NCBI RefSeq assembly: GCF_001427125.1
Contig: NZ_LMGK01000009.1
Location: forward strand, 20,784-84,783
Reading direction: 5' to 3'
DNA: 64,000 nucleotides
Origin: Pseudomonas sp. Root562
GTDB taxonomy: Bacteria; Pseudomonadota; Gammaproteobacteria; Pseudomonadales; Pseudomonadaceae
Shown here: in pieces, positions 34,715-45,300 of the stretch
Position numbering within the stretch: position 1 is the first letter of the stretch
How the letters are laid out: every line of letters begins with the position of its first letter
Notes under the pieces: model-generated
The model's database searches: none
Seen by the model: the letters and a program-made list of their open reading frames with translations, nothing else
What the model was told of the DNA's origin: nothing
Program-made: the position numbers and the translations under genes

Positions 34715-37441
34715 TCAAGCCAAACGCGAAAGCATTTCCTTGGCTTCGCTCTTCTGACCGTCATCACCTTCGGTCACCACCTCATTGAGGATGTCCCGGG
34801 CGCCGTCGTTGTCGCCCATGTCGATGTAGGCCTGGGCCAGATCGAGCTTGGTCGCGACCTCATCGGTACCGGACAGGAAATCGAAGTCCGGCTCGTCGTC
34901 CACTGTGGCCAGGGCATCGTCCACGGTGAAGGTTGGCTCACTGATGCTCTGTGACAGGCGATCCAGCTCGGCGTTGACGTCATCCAGCTCGGATTCGAAT
35001 GCATCCGGAGTGGTTGGAGCGTCCATCTCATCGGCCAATGACAAGTCGAAATCGGCTGGCAGTTCCAGGTCATCCAGCGGAGCTTCGGCCACTGCGGGAG
35101 TGTCGACCGAAGGCAGGTCCTTCACGTCTGCGTCCAGATCCAGCAGGAAATCGTCTTCCGCCAGCAGGGCCGGAGACGGCTCGCCACCGAGATCCATGTC
35201 CAGGTCGAAATCCGACAGGTCACCCAGGTTGTCCTTGATTTCCGTCTGCTGCTGCAGCACCGACTCGAAGCTCAGGTCGTCGTCCAGCGGGAAATCTTCA
35301 AGTTCGTCCAGGGTCGCGGCCGGCTCGGGCTCCACCACAGGTGCTGGCGGAGCGGCTACCGGGGTGATGTTGTCCAGATCATCGAGACTGAGGTCGAAGG
35401 CGCTGTCGAGATCGTCACCAGCCGGCGCTGTGTCGGCTGGGGCCGCTACCGGCGCCACGTTTTCCAGATCGTCGAGGCTCAGATCGAAAGCGCTGTCGAA
35501 GTCATCGTCGGCCGGTGTCGGTTCTGGTGCTTGCGGCTCGTCCAGCAACAGGTCCTTGACGTATTGTGCGTCCAGTTCGGCAGCGGCCGCCGCCGCGGCG
35601 ATACCGCCCGCCGCAACCAGCGCCATGGCCGGGAAACGGCTTTTCAGTTTTTCGACCTGGGCGAAGTTGTCGCCGTTGGCCACCAGTTGACGTTCCTGAA
35701 CCACGAAGGCATCGCGGTCGCCCTGCAAACCGTAGACTTCCATCAGTTTGAGGCGCAGATCGCTGCGCTGCGGCTCTTGTTTGACGCCCTCTTCCAGCAA
35801 CGCGGCAGCCTGATTGAGACGACCGGCTGCGATGTGCGACTGGGCTTGACCCAACACGTCGTCGGAGCGCTCGGCCGCCGGCGAGACCAGTGGCGCGGCA
35901 ATCGGTGGCGTTACCACGACCGGCGTAATCACCGGCGCCGGGGCTGGGGCTGGGACTGGCGCGGGTGCCGGAGCAGTCGCAAGATTCACGCTTGGCGGTG
36001 GAACCTCCAGGCCTTCGAAGCTGCTTTCAGGCAAGTCGAGATCAGCAGAAAACTCCTGCTCTTCGGACAAGGCGCGAGCCATGCGCAGATGTTTCTCGGC
36101 TTCCTGTTGAGCTTTGCGGCGACGTGCCAGCAACAGCAGCAAGAGCAACACAACCACTGCCCCGCCACCCGCCAGGCCCAACAACCACGGATTGGTCAGC
36201 AGTTCGTTGAATTTCTGCTCGTCGGAGACAGCAGGCGCCGGCTCAACCGGTTGCTCGGTTGGCGCGGGAGCGGTTTCAGGCGCAGCCGCCGCAGGTGCTG
36301 GCGCCGCTTCGGCAGGTGTCGCCGCCGGGTCCGCCGCCAGTTCCGCTGTGATCGCAGGCGCTGTTGCCGCAGCCGGCGCACCCGCTGCGCCTTCGGCTTG
36401 CAACTTGGCCAGTTGATTGTTCTTCAGTTCGATCAGACGCTGCAGCTTGTCCAACTGGCTTTGCAGGTCGCTCATGCGGCTCTTCAGTTCGGCATTGTCA
36501 CGACGCGTCGTATCAAGGCTTTCCTGGGTGACCGCGAGTTTGTTACTCAGGGCCTTGGCATCGCCTGCCGGCCCCTTGCCCGCAGCCTTGCCGGATTCAG
36601 CGGAAACCAGGCTCAGGTTGTCCCGGCCGGCTTGCGTGGACACGGCTTCGCCACGGCCACGATTAGTGGCATCAAGTTGCTGCTGCCCGGTTCCAGGCTT
36701 CGCTACATAGCGGCGGCCCTGGCGCCAGGCGGTGTTCTGCGCAGCGACTTCGGCCATGGCTTTAGGTTGTGCCAGGCTGGTGCTCTGCGCCTGATCCGGC
36801 AGACGCAACACTTGGCCGGTTTTAAGCCGGTTAATGTTGCCGTCGATAAAAGCGTCCGGGTTCAGCGCCTGGATGGCCAGCATGGTTTGTTGAATCGAAC
36901 CGCCATTACGCGCCTTCGCCGCGATTTCCCACAGGGTATCGCGCGACGTGGTGGTGTATTCGGACGGTTTGGTCGCAGCGGTGACCGGCGTGGTGCCCGT
37001 CGGTGCAGGTTGCGCAGCCGCTTCAGCGGTCTGCGGCGAGAATTTGGAAGGATCGAGCAGCACGCTGTAATCGCGTAGCAGGCGACCGTTTGGCCACATC
37101 ACCTGAACCAGGAATTTCACCATCGGTTCAGAGAGTGGTTTGCTGGAGGTCACACGCAGGATGCTTTTGCCGCTGGCGTTCAGCACAGGGGTAAACGTCA
37201 GGTCGTTGAGAAACGCCTGGCGATCGACACCGGCCTTGGCGAAATCTTCAGGTGAAGCCAGGCTCGGCACCACTTCGGCAGCGGTGAGTTCCTTGACGTC
37301 CAGCAATTCGATTTCCGCCACCAACGGCTGGTTCAGCGTCGATTTCAGGGTCAGCTCCCCGAGCCCGAGGGCATGCGCCATACCGGAGGACAGCGCCGAG
37401 GCGGCCGCTATTGCTAACACCAGTTTGCGAACTTGAACCAT
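34715..37441 (-). CDS. fimV: FimV, polar hub and peptidoglycan-binding protein
   Basis: This 908-residue polar scaffold of pseudomonads is needed for type IV pilus twitching and cAMP signalling. A signal peptide ends near MAHA-LGLGE. The N-terminal FimV domain (LGELTLKSTLNQPLVAEIELLDVKELTAAEV) is followed by a LysM domain (about 162-215: RDTLWEIAAKARNGGSIQQTMLAIQALNP), a coiled coil (SLDTTRRDNAELKSRMSDLQSQ), one helix (WLLGLAGGGAVVVLLLLLLLA) and an acidic cytoplasmic part. That part holds a duplicated FDLSLDDLENV/FDLSLDDLDNI unit and ends in the TPR-like FimV C-terminal domain (KLDLAQAYIDMGDNDGARDILNEV). Confidence 0.95.
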   Translation of the reverse strand: MVQVRKLVLAIAAASALSSGMAHALGLGELTLKSTLNQPLVAEIELLDVKELTAAEVVPSLASPEDFAKAGVDRQAFLNDLTFTPVLNASGKSILRVTSSKPLSEPMVKFLVQVMWPNGRLLRDYSVLLDPSKFSPQTAEAAAQPAPTGTTPVTAATKPSEYTTTSRDTLWEIAAKARNGGSIQQTMLAIQALNPDAFIDGNINRLKTGQVLRLPDQAQSTSLAQPKAMAEVAAQNTAWRQGRRYVAKPGTGQQQLDATNRGRGEAVSTQAGRDNLSLVSAESGKAAGKGPAGDAKALSNKLAVTQESLDTTRRDNAELKSRMSDLQSQLDKLQRLIELKNNQLAKLQAEGAAGAPAAATAPAITAELAADPAATPAEAAPAPAAAAPETAPAPTEQPVEPAPAVSDEQKFNELLTNPWLLGLAGGGAVVVLLLLLLLARRRKAQQEAEKHLRMARALSEEQEFSADLDLPESSFEGLEVPPPSVNLATAPAPAPVPAPAPAPVITPVVVTPPIAAPLVSPAAERSDDVLGQAQSHIAAGRLNQAAALLEEGVKQEPQRSDLRLKLMEVYGLQGDRDAFVVQERQLVANGDNFAQVEKLKSRFPAMALVAAGGIAAAAAAAELDAQYVKDLLLDEPQAPEPTPADDDFDSAFDLSLDDLENVAPVAAPADTAPAGDDLDSAFDLSLDDLDNITPVAAPPAPVVEPEPAATLDELEDFPLDDDLSFESVLQQQTEIKDNLGDLSDFDLDMDLGGEPSPALLAEDDFLLDLDADVKDLPSVDTPAVAEAPLDDLELPADFDLSLADEMDAPTTPDAFESELDDVNAELDRLSQSISEPTFTVDDALATVDDEPDFDFLSGTDEVATKLDLAQAYIDMGDNDGARDILNEVVTEGDDGQKSEAKEMLSRLA

Positions 37442-37646
37442 AGCTCATCCTTAGTTTGAACATTCCTCGGCCAGCGAGAAGGTGTTGATAGTCGCTGCCG
37501 TAAGGCATTGCGCGCGGCGACGAAGGGTCGTCGCGCGCGATTGTTTCGTGCATGCCCCGGAAAGCCCCGCAGGGTGGCTGACCTTCAGCATCCCGGCAAG
37601 CATGACGCCGACCCGGAATCATTCGAAAATTGTTGCCAAGTATCTT

Positions 37647-38657
37647 TTACAGCAGGTCTTTTATCAACAATTCGGCCAGCTGCACAGCATTGAGCGCGGC
37701 CCCTTTGCGTACGTTATCTGACGTCAGCCACAAATTAAGTTCCGACAGGTCGTCGATACCGTGGCGAACCCGACCAACGTAGACCACATCCTGCCCTACC
37801 GCATCGCCGACCGGTGTCGGGTAATCACCCGCCTCGACCAGTTCGATACCGGGTGCATCCTCCAGCGCGGCATTGACTTTCACCAGTTCGATAGCGCTTG
37901 CAGACTGCAGGGTCACGCTAAAGCTATCGCCAAAAAACACCGGGGCTTGAATGCAAGTGACAGAAATTTTCAGCGAAGGCAGCGCCAGCACCTGACGCAG
38001 TTCACGCACCAGGCGTTTTTCCAGCAGTGTATGGCCCTGCTCGTCCGGCTTGCCGACTTGCGCCAGCAAATTGAAAGCCATCTGTCGATCGAAGAATTTG
38101 GGTTCCAGTGGACGCACGTTGAGCAGTTCGGCGGTCTGTCGCGCCAGTTCGCTCACCGCTTCACGGCCTTGGGCAGACACTGCCAGGCTGGCGGTCAGGT
38201 TGATGCGCTGCAAGTCGAGCAAATCCAGCAGCGGCGCCAGCACCACCGCCAATGTGGTAGCCGACGGACTCGGGCTGCTGACCTGAAACGGTTTTTTCAG
38301 GCCAGCCAGCACTTGGGCATTGGCTTCCGGCACCACTTGCGGCGCCTGATCGGCGGGCAAGGCGCCGGACAGGTCGATGATCGAGCAACCGGCCGCCGCG
38401 GCACGGGAGGCGAAACTCAAGCTGGCCGCCGGACCTGCGGCGAAGAACACCAGCTGCACCTTGCCGAAGTCGAACTCATCGACCTCTCGCACCCGCACAT
38501 TCTTGCCCCGGAACGGCACCGAACTGCCAGCGGACTCACTGCTGGCCAACAGGTGCAGGTCGCCGACCGGGAAATCGCGCTCTTCGAGTATCTGCACCAG
38601 CGTTTCGCCAACAGTACCGGTGGCGCCGATCACGGCAATATCAATGGACTGGCTCAT
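37647..38657 (-). CDS. Aspartate-semialdehyde dehydrogenase-like (USG-1) pseudoenzyme
   Basis: This 336-residue paralogue of Asd keeps the dehydrogenase fold (IAVIGATGTVGETLVQILEERDFP; SLKISVTCIQAPVFFGDSFSVTL) but lacks the catalytic Cys. Where Asd has NCT it reads VSSPSPSATTLAVVLAP. It is therefore probably not an active Asd; USG-1 proteins of this type have no assigned reaction. ATG 38657 follows AGAGGTAG. It lies between asd and fimV, in the same direction. A nucleotide-binding or structural role is possible. Confidence 0.87.
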   Translation of the reverse strand: MSQSIDIAVIGATGTVGETLVQILEERDFPVGDLHLLASSESAGSSVPFRGKNVRVREVDEFDFGKVQLVFFAAGPAASLSFASRAAAAGCSIIDLSGALPADQAPQVVPEANAQVLAGLKKPFQVSSPSPSATTLAVVLAPLLDLLDLQRINLTASLAVSAQGREAVSELARQTAELLNVRPLEPKFFDRQMAFNLLAQVGKPDEQGHTLLEKRLVRELRQVLALPSLKISVTCIQAPVFFGDSFSVTLQSASAIELVKVNAALEDAPGIELVEAGDYPTPVGDAVGQDVVYVGRVRHGIDDLSELNLWLTSDNVRKGAALNAVQLAELLIKDLL

Positions 38658-38736
38658 GGTTCTACCTCTGGCGAAACGGCGGGAGCGGCACTTTACCGGG
38701 TGGTGGGTGTACAGGCAATTTCTGCCCACCACGACA

Positions 38737-38814
38737 GCGGACGCAGAGCGTCCATGGCGGCATTCCCACGCAGAGCGTGGGAACGATCGGACGCGGGGCG
38801 TGGGAATGATCGGT
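38737..38814. repeat. Dispersed ATTCCCACGCAGAGCGTGGGAA repeat cluster
   Basis: Nested palindromes GGACGCAGAGCGTCC, CCCACGCAGAGCGTGGG and a degenerate GGACGCGGGGCGTGGGAATG lie side by side. The pattern is a known interspersed repeat type in fluorescent pseudomonads, distinct from the GTAGGAG REP family. Confidence 0.75.
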
Positions 38815-38820
38815 GGGGAT

Positions 38821-38856
38821 AAAAAAACCCGCACCTCCTTCAAGGCGCGGGTTCTT
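38821..38856 (-). terminator. Intrinsic terminator of asd
   Basis: AACCCGCACCT pairs with AGGCGCGGGTT. The minus strand then continues TTTTTTT. It lies 17 bases after the asd stop. Confidence 0.85.
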
Positions 38857-38872
38857 TCATTGCAGCTATCGA

Positions 38873-39985
38873 TCAACGCTCAAGCAGAATCCGCAACATG
38901 CGACGCAGCGGCTCGGCCGCGCCCCACAGCAGTTGGTCGCCAACGGTGAACGCGCCGACGAACTGCGAGCCCATGTTCAGCTTGCGCAGACGGCCAACCG
39001 GAATGTTCAGGGTGCCGGTGACCTTGTTCGGGCTCAGCTCCTGGATGCTCGCATCGCGGTTGTTCGGCACCAGCTTGACCCATGGGTTGTGCTGGCTGAT
39101 CAGACCTTCGATATCAGCAATCGGCACGTCTTTGTTCAGCTTGATGGTCAACGCCTGGCTGTGGCAGCGCATGGCGCCGATGCGCACGCAGATGCCATCC
39201 ACCGGGATCGGGCTCTTGAAGCGACCGAGGATCTTGTTGGTCTCGGCCTGGGCTTTCCACTCTTCGCGACTTTGACCGTTTGGCAGTTCCTTGTCGATCC
39301 ACGGAATCAGGCTGCCGGCCAACGGTACGCCGAAGTTTTCGGTCGGGTACGCGTCGCTGCGCATGGCTTCGGCCACTCGACGGTCGATATCGAGGATCGC
39401 GCTGGCCGGATCGGCCAGTTGATCAGCGACAGCGGCGTGGGTTGCGCCCATCTGCTTGATCAGCTCACGCATGTTCTGTGCGCCGGCACCGGAAGCCGCC
39501 TGGTAAGTCATGGCGCTCATCCACTCGACCAGACCGGCTTCGAACAGGCCACCCAGGCCCATCAGCATCAGGCTGACGGTGCAGTTGCCGCCGATGTAGT
39601 TCTTGGTACCCGCGTCCAGCTGCTGGTCGATGACCTTGCGGTTGACCGGGTCCAGTACGATGACCGCGTCATCCTGCATGCGCAGGCTGGAAGCGGCGTC
39701 GATCCAGTAACCCTGCCAGCCGGCTTCGCGCAGTTTCGGGAAGACTTCGCTGGTGTAGTCGCCACCCTGGCAGGTCAGAATCACGTCGAGGGTTTTCAGC
39801 TCTTCAATGCTGTAAGCGTCCTTGAGCGGAGCAATGTCCTTGCCCACGGACGGGCCTTGGCCACCGACATTGGAAGTGGTGAAAAACACCGGCTCGATAA
39901 GATCGAAATCCTGCTCTTCCAGCATCCGCTGCATGAGCACGGAACCGACCATACCGCGCCAACCGATCAGACCTACACGTTTCAT
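38873..39985 (-). CDS. asd: Aspartate-semialdehyde dehydrogenase
   Basis: This 370-residue NADPH enzyme reduces aspartyl phosphate to aspartate semialdehyde, the branch to Lys, Met, Thr and diaminopimelate. The NADP motif is [18 protein letters not shown], the catalytic Cys is in [19 protein letters not shown], and the catalytic His is in [14 protein letters not shown]. It has its own terminator. It lies after leuB, with the inactive-looking paralogue downstream. Confidence 0.96.
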   Translation of the reverse strand: MKRVGLIGWRGMVGSVLMQRMLEEQDFDLIEPVFFTTSNVGGQGPSVGKDIAPLKDAYSIEELKTLDVILTCQGGDYTSEVFPKLREAGWQGYWIDAASSLRMQDDAVIVLDPVNRKVIDQQLDAGTKNYIGGNCTVSLMLMGLGGLFEAGLVEWMSAMTYQAASGAGAQNMRELIKQMGATHAAVADQLADPASAILDIDRRVAEAMRSDAYPTENFGVPLAGSLIPWIDKELPNGQSREEWKAQAETNKILGRFKSPIPVDGICVRIGAMRCHSQALTIKLNKDVPIADIEGLISQHNPWVKLVPNNRDASIQELSPNKVTGTLNIPVGRLRKLNMGSQFVGAFTVGDQLLWGAAEPLRRMLRILLER

Positions 39986-40053
39986 CGCAACTACACCTTC
40001 TTGAAATGTGGGCCGCTGCTTTCGGGGGTGAAATGGGCAGCGGGCCCGAGAGA

Positions 40054-41136
<1,083 letters not shown>

Positions 41137-41204
41137 GCTTTCCTCATGTCTTCTGTCGGCGCGACATCAACCGGCGCGCCCGGAAAAATGCTTACGTTCG
41201 ACGC

Positions 41205-41972
41205 TTATCGTTCAGCCATCAGCACCAGCACATCGGTGCTGAACGAACCATCGGCCTCAATCTGAAAATATTCGCGTACTTCGTTGCCCATCGATTGCTG
41301 CAATTCGCGGATCGCCGCGCGCATCACTTCAGGTGTACGCATGCGCTCGACCCAGCTGTTGTATTCCAGACGTAGCCGCTGACGACTAGTGCTGCGGGTA
41401 TGCAACCCCGCCTCGCTGACCTGCCGCAACCACTCGCCAGCAGAATAATCGCGCACATGGCTGGTGTCGCGCAGCACTTCGACGCTTTGCAGGTAAGTGT
41501 CGAACAACGGGCTGCCCGGTGACAACACGTCGACGAACGCCGCCACGCCACCCGGTTTCAATACCCGGCGCACTTCGCGCAAGGCCAGGCCAAGATCGCT
41601 CCAGTGGTGCGCCGAATAACGGCTGAACACGAAGTCGAACTCGCCATCGGCAAACGGCAAGCGTTCGGCGGCGCCGTTAACCGTGATCACGTTGCTCAAG
41701 CCACGATCGACGGCAGCGGCAGCGACCACGTCGAGCATCTGCTGCGACAGGTCGTAGGCCACCACTTCTTTCACCAGCGAAGCGACGTGAAAACTGACGT
41801 GGCCGGCGCCGCAGCCCAGATCCAGCACCCGGGCATCGCCCTGCCCCACCAGCTCGGCCTGTAGCAGCGCAAATTCAGTGCCTTGAGCGTGGACGGCGCT
41901 GCTCAGGTAGGCGGCGGCCTGTTCACCGAATTGCTTCTGGACTACCTGACTGTGCTGGGCGGTGCTGGTCAT
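41205..41972 (-). CDS. SAM-dependent methyltransferase (UbiE/UbiG-like)
   Basis: This 255-residue class I methyltransferase has a SAM motif VLDLGCGAGHVSFHVA (about 49-64), followed by VAYDLSQQMLD, FDFVFSRYSAHHW and LKPGGVAAFVDVL. The substrate is not predictable; length and motifs resemble ubiquinone-type or small-molecule C/O-methyltransferases. It sits within the leu gene set, between leuD and leuB, a placement also known from other pseudomonads. Co-expression with leuB is likely. Confidence 0.85.
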   Translation of the reverse strand: MTSTAQHSQVVQKQFGEQAAAYLSSAVHAQGTEFALLQAELVGQGDARVLDLGCGAGHVSFHVASLVKEVVAYDLSQQMLDVVAAAAVDRGLSNVITVNGAAERLPFADGEFDFVFSRYSAHHWSDLGLALREVRRVLKPGGVAAFVDVLSPGSPLFDTYLQSVEVLRDTSHVRDYSAGEWLRQVSEAGLHTRSTSRQRLRLEYNSWVERMRTPEVMRAAIRELQQSMGNEVREYFQIEADGSFSTDVLVLMAER

Positions 41973-42020
41973 GGGGACTTCCTTTTTCGGGGTCTAGTCT
42001 TGTAGTGCCTGGGCCGTCGT

Positions 42021-42096
42021 CATCGCGAGCAAGCTTTGCTCCTACAAGTCTGTGGCGCTCACAAAACCTGTAGGAGCTGAGCTTGCTCGCGATGAG
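42021..42096. repeat. REP-type palindrome between leuD and the methyltransferase gene
   Basis: CATCGCGAGCAAGC...GCTTGCTCGCGATG with inner CTCCTACAAG/CCTGTAGGAG. The arms have small mismatches in the middle. Confidence 0.82.
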
Positions 42097-42123
42097 GCCG
42101 GCCCTGGCTACATCGATTTCGGA

Positions 42124-42768
42124 TCAAGCGTCGCGGAACAACCACGGCTGGCTCACACGGTGTTTGGCTTCAAACGTTGCAATCGCATCGCCGTCCTGCA
42201 AGGTCAGGCCGATATCGTCCAGGCCGTTGAGCAGGCAGTGTTTGCGGAACGCGTCGATTTCGAAACTCAACACCTTGCCATCCGGGCGGGTCACGGTCTG
42301 GGCTTGCAGATCGATCTGCAACTGATAACCCGGTTCGGCTTCGACCTGCTTGAACAGTTCATCGACTTCGGCATCGCTCAAGATGATCGGCAGCAAGCCG
42401 TTCTTGAAGCTGTTGTTGAAGAAAATGTCGGCGTAGCTTGGCGCGATGATGCTGCGGAAACCGTACTCTTCCAGCGCCCACGGCGCGTGTTCACGACTGG
42501 AGCCGCAACCGAAGTTCTCGCGGGCCAACAACACGCTGGCGCCTTGGTAACGCTCGGCATTGAGCACGAAGTCCTTGTTCAGCGGACGCTTGGAGTTGTC
42601 CTGATACGGTTGGCCCACATCCAGATAACGCCATTCATCGAACAGGTTCGGACCGAAACCGGTGCGTTTGATCGACTTCAGAAATTGCTTCGGAATGATC
42701 TGGTCGGTATCGACGTTGGCACGATCCAGAGGCGCGACAAGTCCAGTGTGCTGGGTAAAAGCTTTCAT
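42124..42768 (-). CDS. leuD: 3-isopropylmalate dehydratase small subunit
   Basis: This 214-residue small subunit forms isopropylmalate isomerase with LeuC. Typical features are [29 protein letters not shown] and [48 protein letters not shown]. It starts ten bases after the leuC stop, so the two are translated from one message. Confidence 0.96.
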   Translation of the reverse strand: MKAFTQHTGLVAPLDRANVDTDQIIPKQFLKSIKRTGFGPNLFDEWRYLDVGQPYQDNSKRPLNKDFVLNAERYQGASVLLARENFGCGSSREHAPWALEEYGFRSIIAPSYADIFFNNSFKNGLLPIILSDAEVDELFKQVEAEPGYQLQIDLQAQTVTRPDGKVLSFEIDAFRKHCLLNGLDDIGLTLQDGDAIATFEAKHRVSQPWLFRDA

Positions 42769-42778
42769 GCTGCGCTCC

Positions 42779-44197
42779 TTAGATCAATTCACGGACGTCG
42801 ACGAAACGACCGTTCACAGCGGCGGCGGCGGCCATGGCCGGGCTGACCAGGTGAGTACGACCACCGGCACCCTGACGGCCTTCGAAGTTACGGTTGGAAG
42901 TCGAGGCGCAATGCTCGCCACTTTCCAAACGGTCCGGGTTCATCGCCAGGCACATCGAGCAACCCGGCTCGCGCCATTCGAAACCGGCGTCGAGGAAAAT
43001 CTTGTCCAGGCCTTCCGATTCAGCCTGCGCCTTCACCAGACCCGAGCCCGGCACCACGATGGCCTGCTTGATGGTCGAAGCCACCTTGCGGCCCTTGGCG
43101 ATCACGGCCGCAGCGCGCAAATCTTCGATGCGCGAGTTGGTGCAGGAGCCGATGAATACGCGGTCGAGCTGAATGTCGGTGATCGCCTGATTGGCGGTTA
43201 AACCCATGTACTTCAAGGCGCGTTCGATGGAACCACGCTTGACCAGGTCCATTTCCTTCGCAGGGTCCGGCACGTTCTGATCCACGGCCAGCACCATCTC
43301 GGGCGAAGTGCCCCAGCTGACTTGCGGCTTGATCCGGGTTGCATCGAGTTCGACGACGGTGTCGAACTTGGCATCGGCGTCAGACACCAGGTCTTTCCAG
43401 GCTTCGACGGCCAAGTCCCATTCCGCGCCTTTCGGAGCGAACGGACGGCCCTTGACGTAGGCCACGGTTTTTTCGTCGGCGGCCACCAGGCCTACACGAG
43501 CGCCGGCCTCGATGGACATGTTGCAAATGGTCATGCGGCCTTCGACGGACAGGTCGCGAATCGCGCTGCCGGCGAATTCGATGGCGTGACCGTTACCGCC
43601 CGCGGTGCCGATCTTGCCGATGACGGCAAGGACGATGTCCTTGGCGGTCACGCCGAACGGCAATTGCCCTTCGACACGCACCAGCATGTTTTTCATTTTC
43701 TTGGCGACCAGGCACTGAGTGGCAAGCACGTGCTCGACCTCAGACGTGCCGATACCGTGGGCCAGAGCGCCGAACGCGCCGTGGGTCGAGGTATGGGAGT
43801 CGCCGCAGACCACGGTCATGCCCGGCAAGGTTGCGCCCTGCTCAGGGCCGATGACGTGGACGATGCCTTGGCGGACGTCGTTCATCTTGAACTCGACGAT
43901 GCCGTATTCATCGCAGTTGTCGTCGAGGGTCTGAACCTGCAAACGCGAGACCTGGTCGGCAATGGCTTCGATGCCGCCCTTGCGCTCCGGAGTGGTCGGT
44001 ACGTTATGGTCCGGGGTCGCGATGTTGGCATCGATGCGCCATGGCTTGCGCCCGGCCAGACGCAGGCCTTCGAAGGCTTGCGGCGAGGTCACTTCGTGGA
44101 TGATGTGACGATCGATGTAGATCAGCGCAGAGCCATCGTCGCGCTGCTTGACCAAATGCGAATCCCAGAGCTTGTCGTAGAGCGTTTTGCCGGCCAT
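42779..44197 (-). CDS. leuC: 3-isopropylmalate dehydratase large subunit
   Basis: This 472-residue aconitase-family large subunit carries the [4Fe-4S] cluster. The start is [14 protein letters not shown]. The cluster Cys lie in [17 protein letters not shown] and [13 protein letters not shown], and [28 protein letters not shown] is at the end. ATG 44197 matches the family start and follows AGGAAAC; an in-frame ATG at 44248 would extend into the regulator's promoter. It is divergent from a LysR gene. Confidence 0.96.
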   Translation of the reverse strand: MAGKTLYDKLWDSHLVKQRDDGSALIYIDRHIIHEVTSPQAFEGLRLAGRKPWRIDANIATPDHNVPTTPERKGGIEAIADQVSRLQVQTLDDNCDEYGIVEFKMNDVRQGIVHVIGPEQGATLPGMTVVCGDSHTSTHGAFGALAHGIGTSEVEHVLATQCLVAKKMKNMLVRVEGQLPFGVTAKDIVLAVIGKIGTAGGNGHAIEFAGSAIRDLSVEGRMTICNMSIEAGARVGLVAADEKTVAYVKGRPFAPKGAEWDLAVEAWKDLVSDADAKFDTVVELDATRIKPQVSWGTSPEMVLAVDQNVPDPAKEMDLVKRGSIERALKYMGLTANQAITDIQLDRVFIGSCTNSRIEDLRAAAVIAKGRKVASTIKQAIVVPGSGLVKAQAESEGLDKIFLDAGFEWREPGCSMCLAMNPDRLESGEHCASTSNRNFEGRQGAGGRTHLVSPAMAAAAAVNGRFVDVRELI

Positions 44198-44343
44198 CAG
44201 ACGTTTCCTCATCAGCTTGTTTCTATGCCCCGGGCTTTGAGATTTCAATAACCCTTTGGCTTGTGAGGCTGATCCTATGGGGTTACATTAAATAACTCAA
44301 ATTCATATTTTTTATGCTTTGGATAACCAACTGGAATGCGACC

Positions 44344-45234
44344 ATGGACCTGGCCAACCTTAATGCCTTTATTGCCATTGCCGAGACAGGTAGCTTCTCC
44401 GGCGCGGGAGAACGGCTGCACCTGACGCAACCGGCGATCAGCAAGCGCATCGCCGGGCTCGAGCAACAACTGAAGGTGCGCCTGTTCGACCGGCTGGGCC
44501 GCGAGGTCGGGTTGACCGAGGCCGGTCGCGCCCTGCTGCCGCGGGCTTACCAGATATTGAATGTCCTCGATGATACGCGCCGCGCCCTGACCAATCTCAC
44601 AGGCGAGGTGACCGGTCGTCTGACCCTCGCCACCAGTCACCACATCGGCCTGCACCGTTTGCCTCCCTTATTAAGGGAGTTCACCCGGCGCTATCCCGCA
44701 GTGGCATTGGATATTCAGTTTCTCGATTCCGAAGTGGCCTACGAAGAAATCCTCCATGGCCGTGCCGAACTGGCGGTTATTACCCTCGCACCGGAGCCCC
44801 ATGGGCTGGTCAAGGCCACGCCGGTGTGGGATGACCCGCTGGACTTCGTGGTCGCCCCGGAGCATTCGCTGCTCAACAATGGCGCAGTCAACCTGGCGGA
44901 TATCGCCCGGCACCCGGCGGTTTTCCCCGGGGGAAACACCTTCACCCACCACATCGTCCAGCGTCTGTTCGAAGCCCAGGGCCTGACGCCGAACATCGCC
45001 ATGAGCACCAACTACCTGGAAACCATCAAGATGATGGTGTCGATCGGCCTGGCCTGGAGCGTGCTGCCACGCACAATGCTCGACGATCAAGTTGCGCGGA
45101 TACCTTTGCCGGGCATACAACTGTCTCGCCAGCTAGGCTATATCCTGCACACAGAACGGACGTTGTCGAATGCGGCACGGGCCTTCATGGCCTTGCTGGA
45201 TGCTCAGATCGATCTGCCAGGGACTCACGGCTAA
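44344..45234 (+). CDS. LysR-type regulator divergent from leuC
   Basis: This 296-residue LysR protein has an N-terminal helix-turn-helix (MDLANLNAFIAIAETGSFSGAGERLHLTQPAISKRIAGLEQQL) and an effector domain. The 146-base gap to leuC suggests that it controls leuCD, probably in response to a leucine pathway intermediate. The ATG at 44344 is the family-typical start; an in-frame ATG at 44314 adds ten unlikely residues. No perfect T-N11-A dyad is clear in the gap, although the AT-rich CATATTTTTTATG at about 44303-44315 is a candidate. Confidence 0.88.
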   Translation: MDLANLNAFIAIAETGSFSGAGERLHLTQPAISKRIAGLEQQLKVRLFDRLGREVGLTEAGRALLPRAYQILNVLDDTRRALTNLTGEVTGRLTLATSHHIGLHRLPPLLREFTRRYPAVALDIQFLDSEVAYEEILHGRAELAVITLAPEPHGLVKATPVWDDPLDFVVAPEHSLLNNGAVNLADIARHPAVFPGGNTFTHHIVQRLFEAQGLTPNIAMSTNYLETIKMMVSIGLAWSVLPRTMLDDQVARIPLPGIQLSRQLGYILHTERTLSNAARAFMALLDAQIDLPGTHG

Positions 45235-45300
45235 CTTGTGCTACTCCTATAGAGCCGCGAAATCCCGTGCCCTATGTTCAATTCAGCCTAAGGCTTGCCA

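Noticed and set aside
38657..38876. An upstream extension of the usg gene to 38876
   Set aside because: The extra 73 residues are encoded by a repeat cluster, and the family start with a ribosome site is at 38657.
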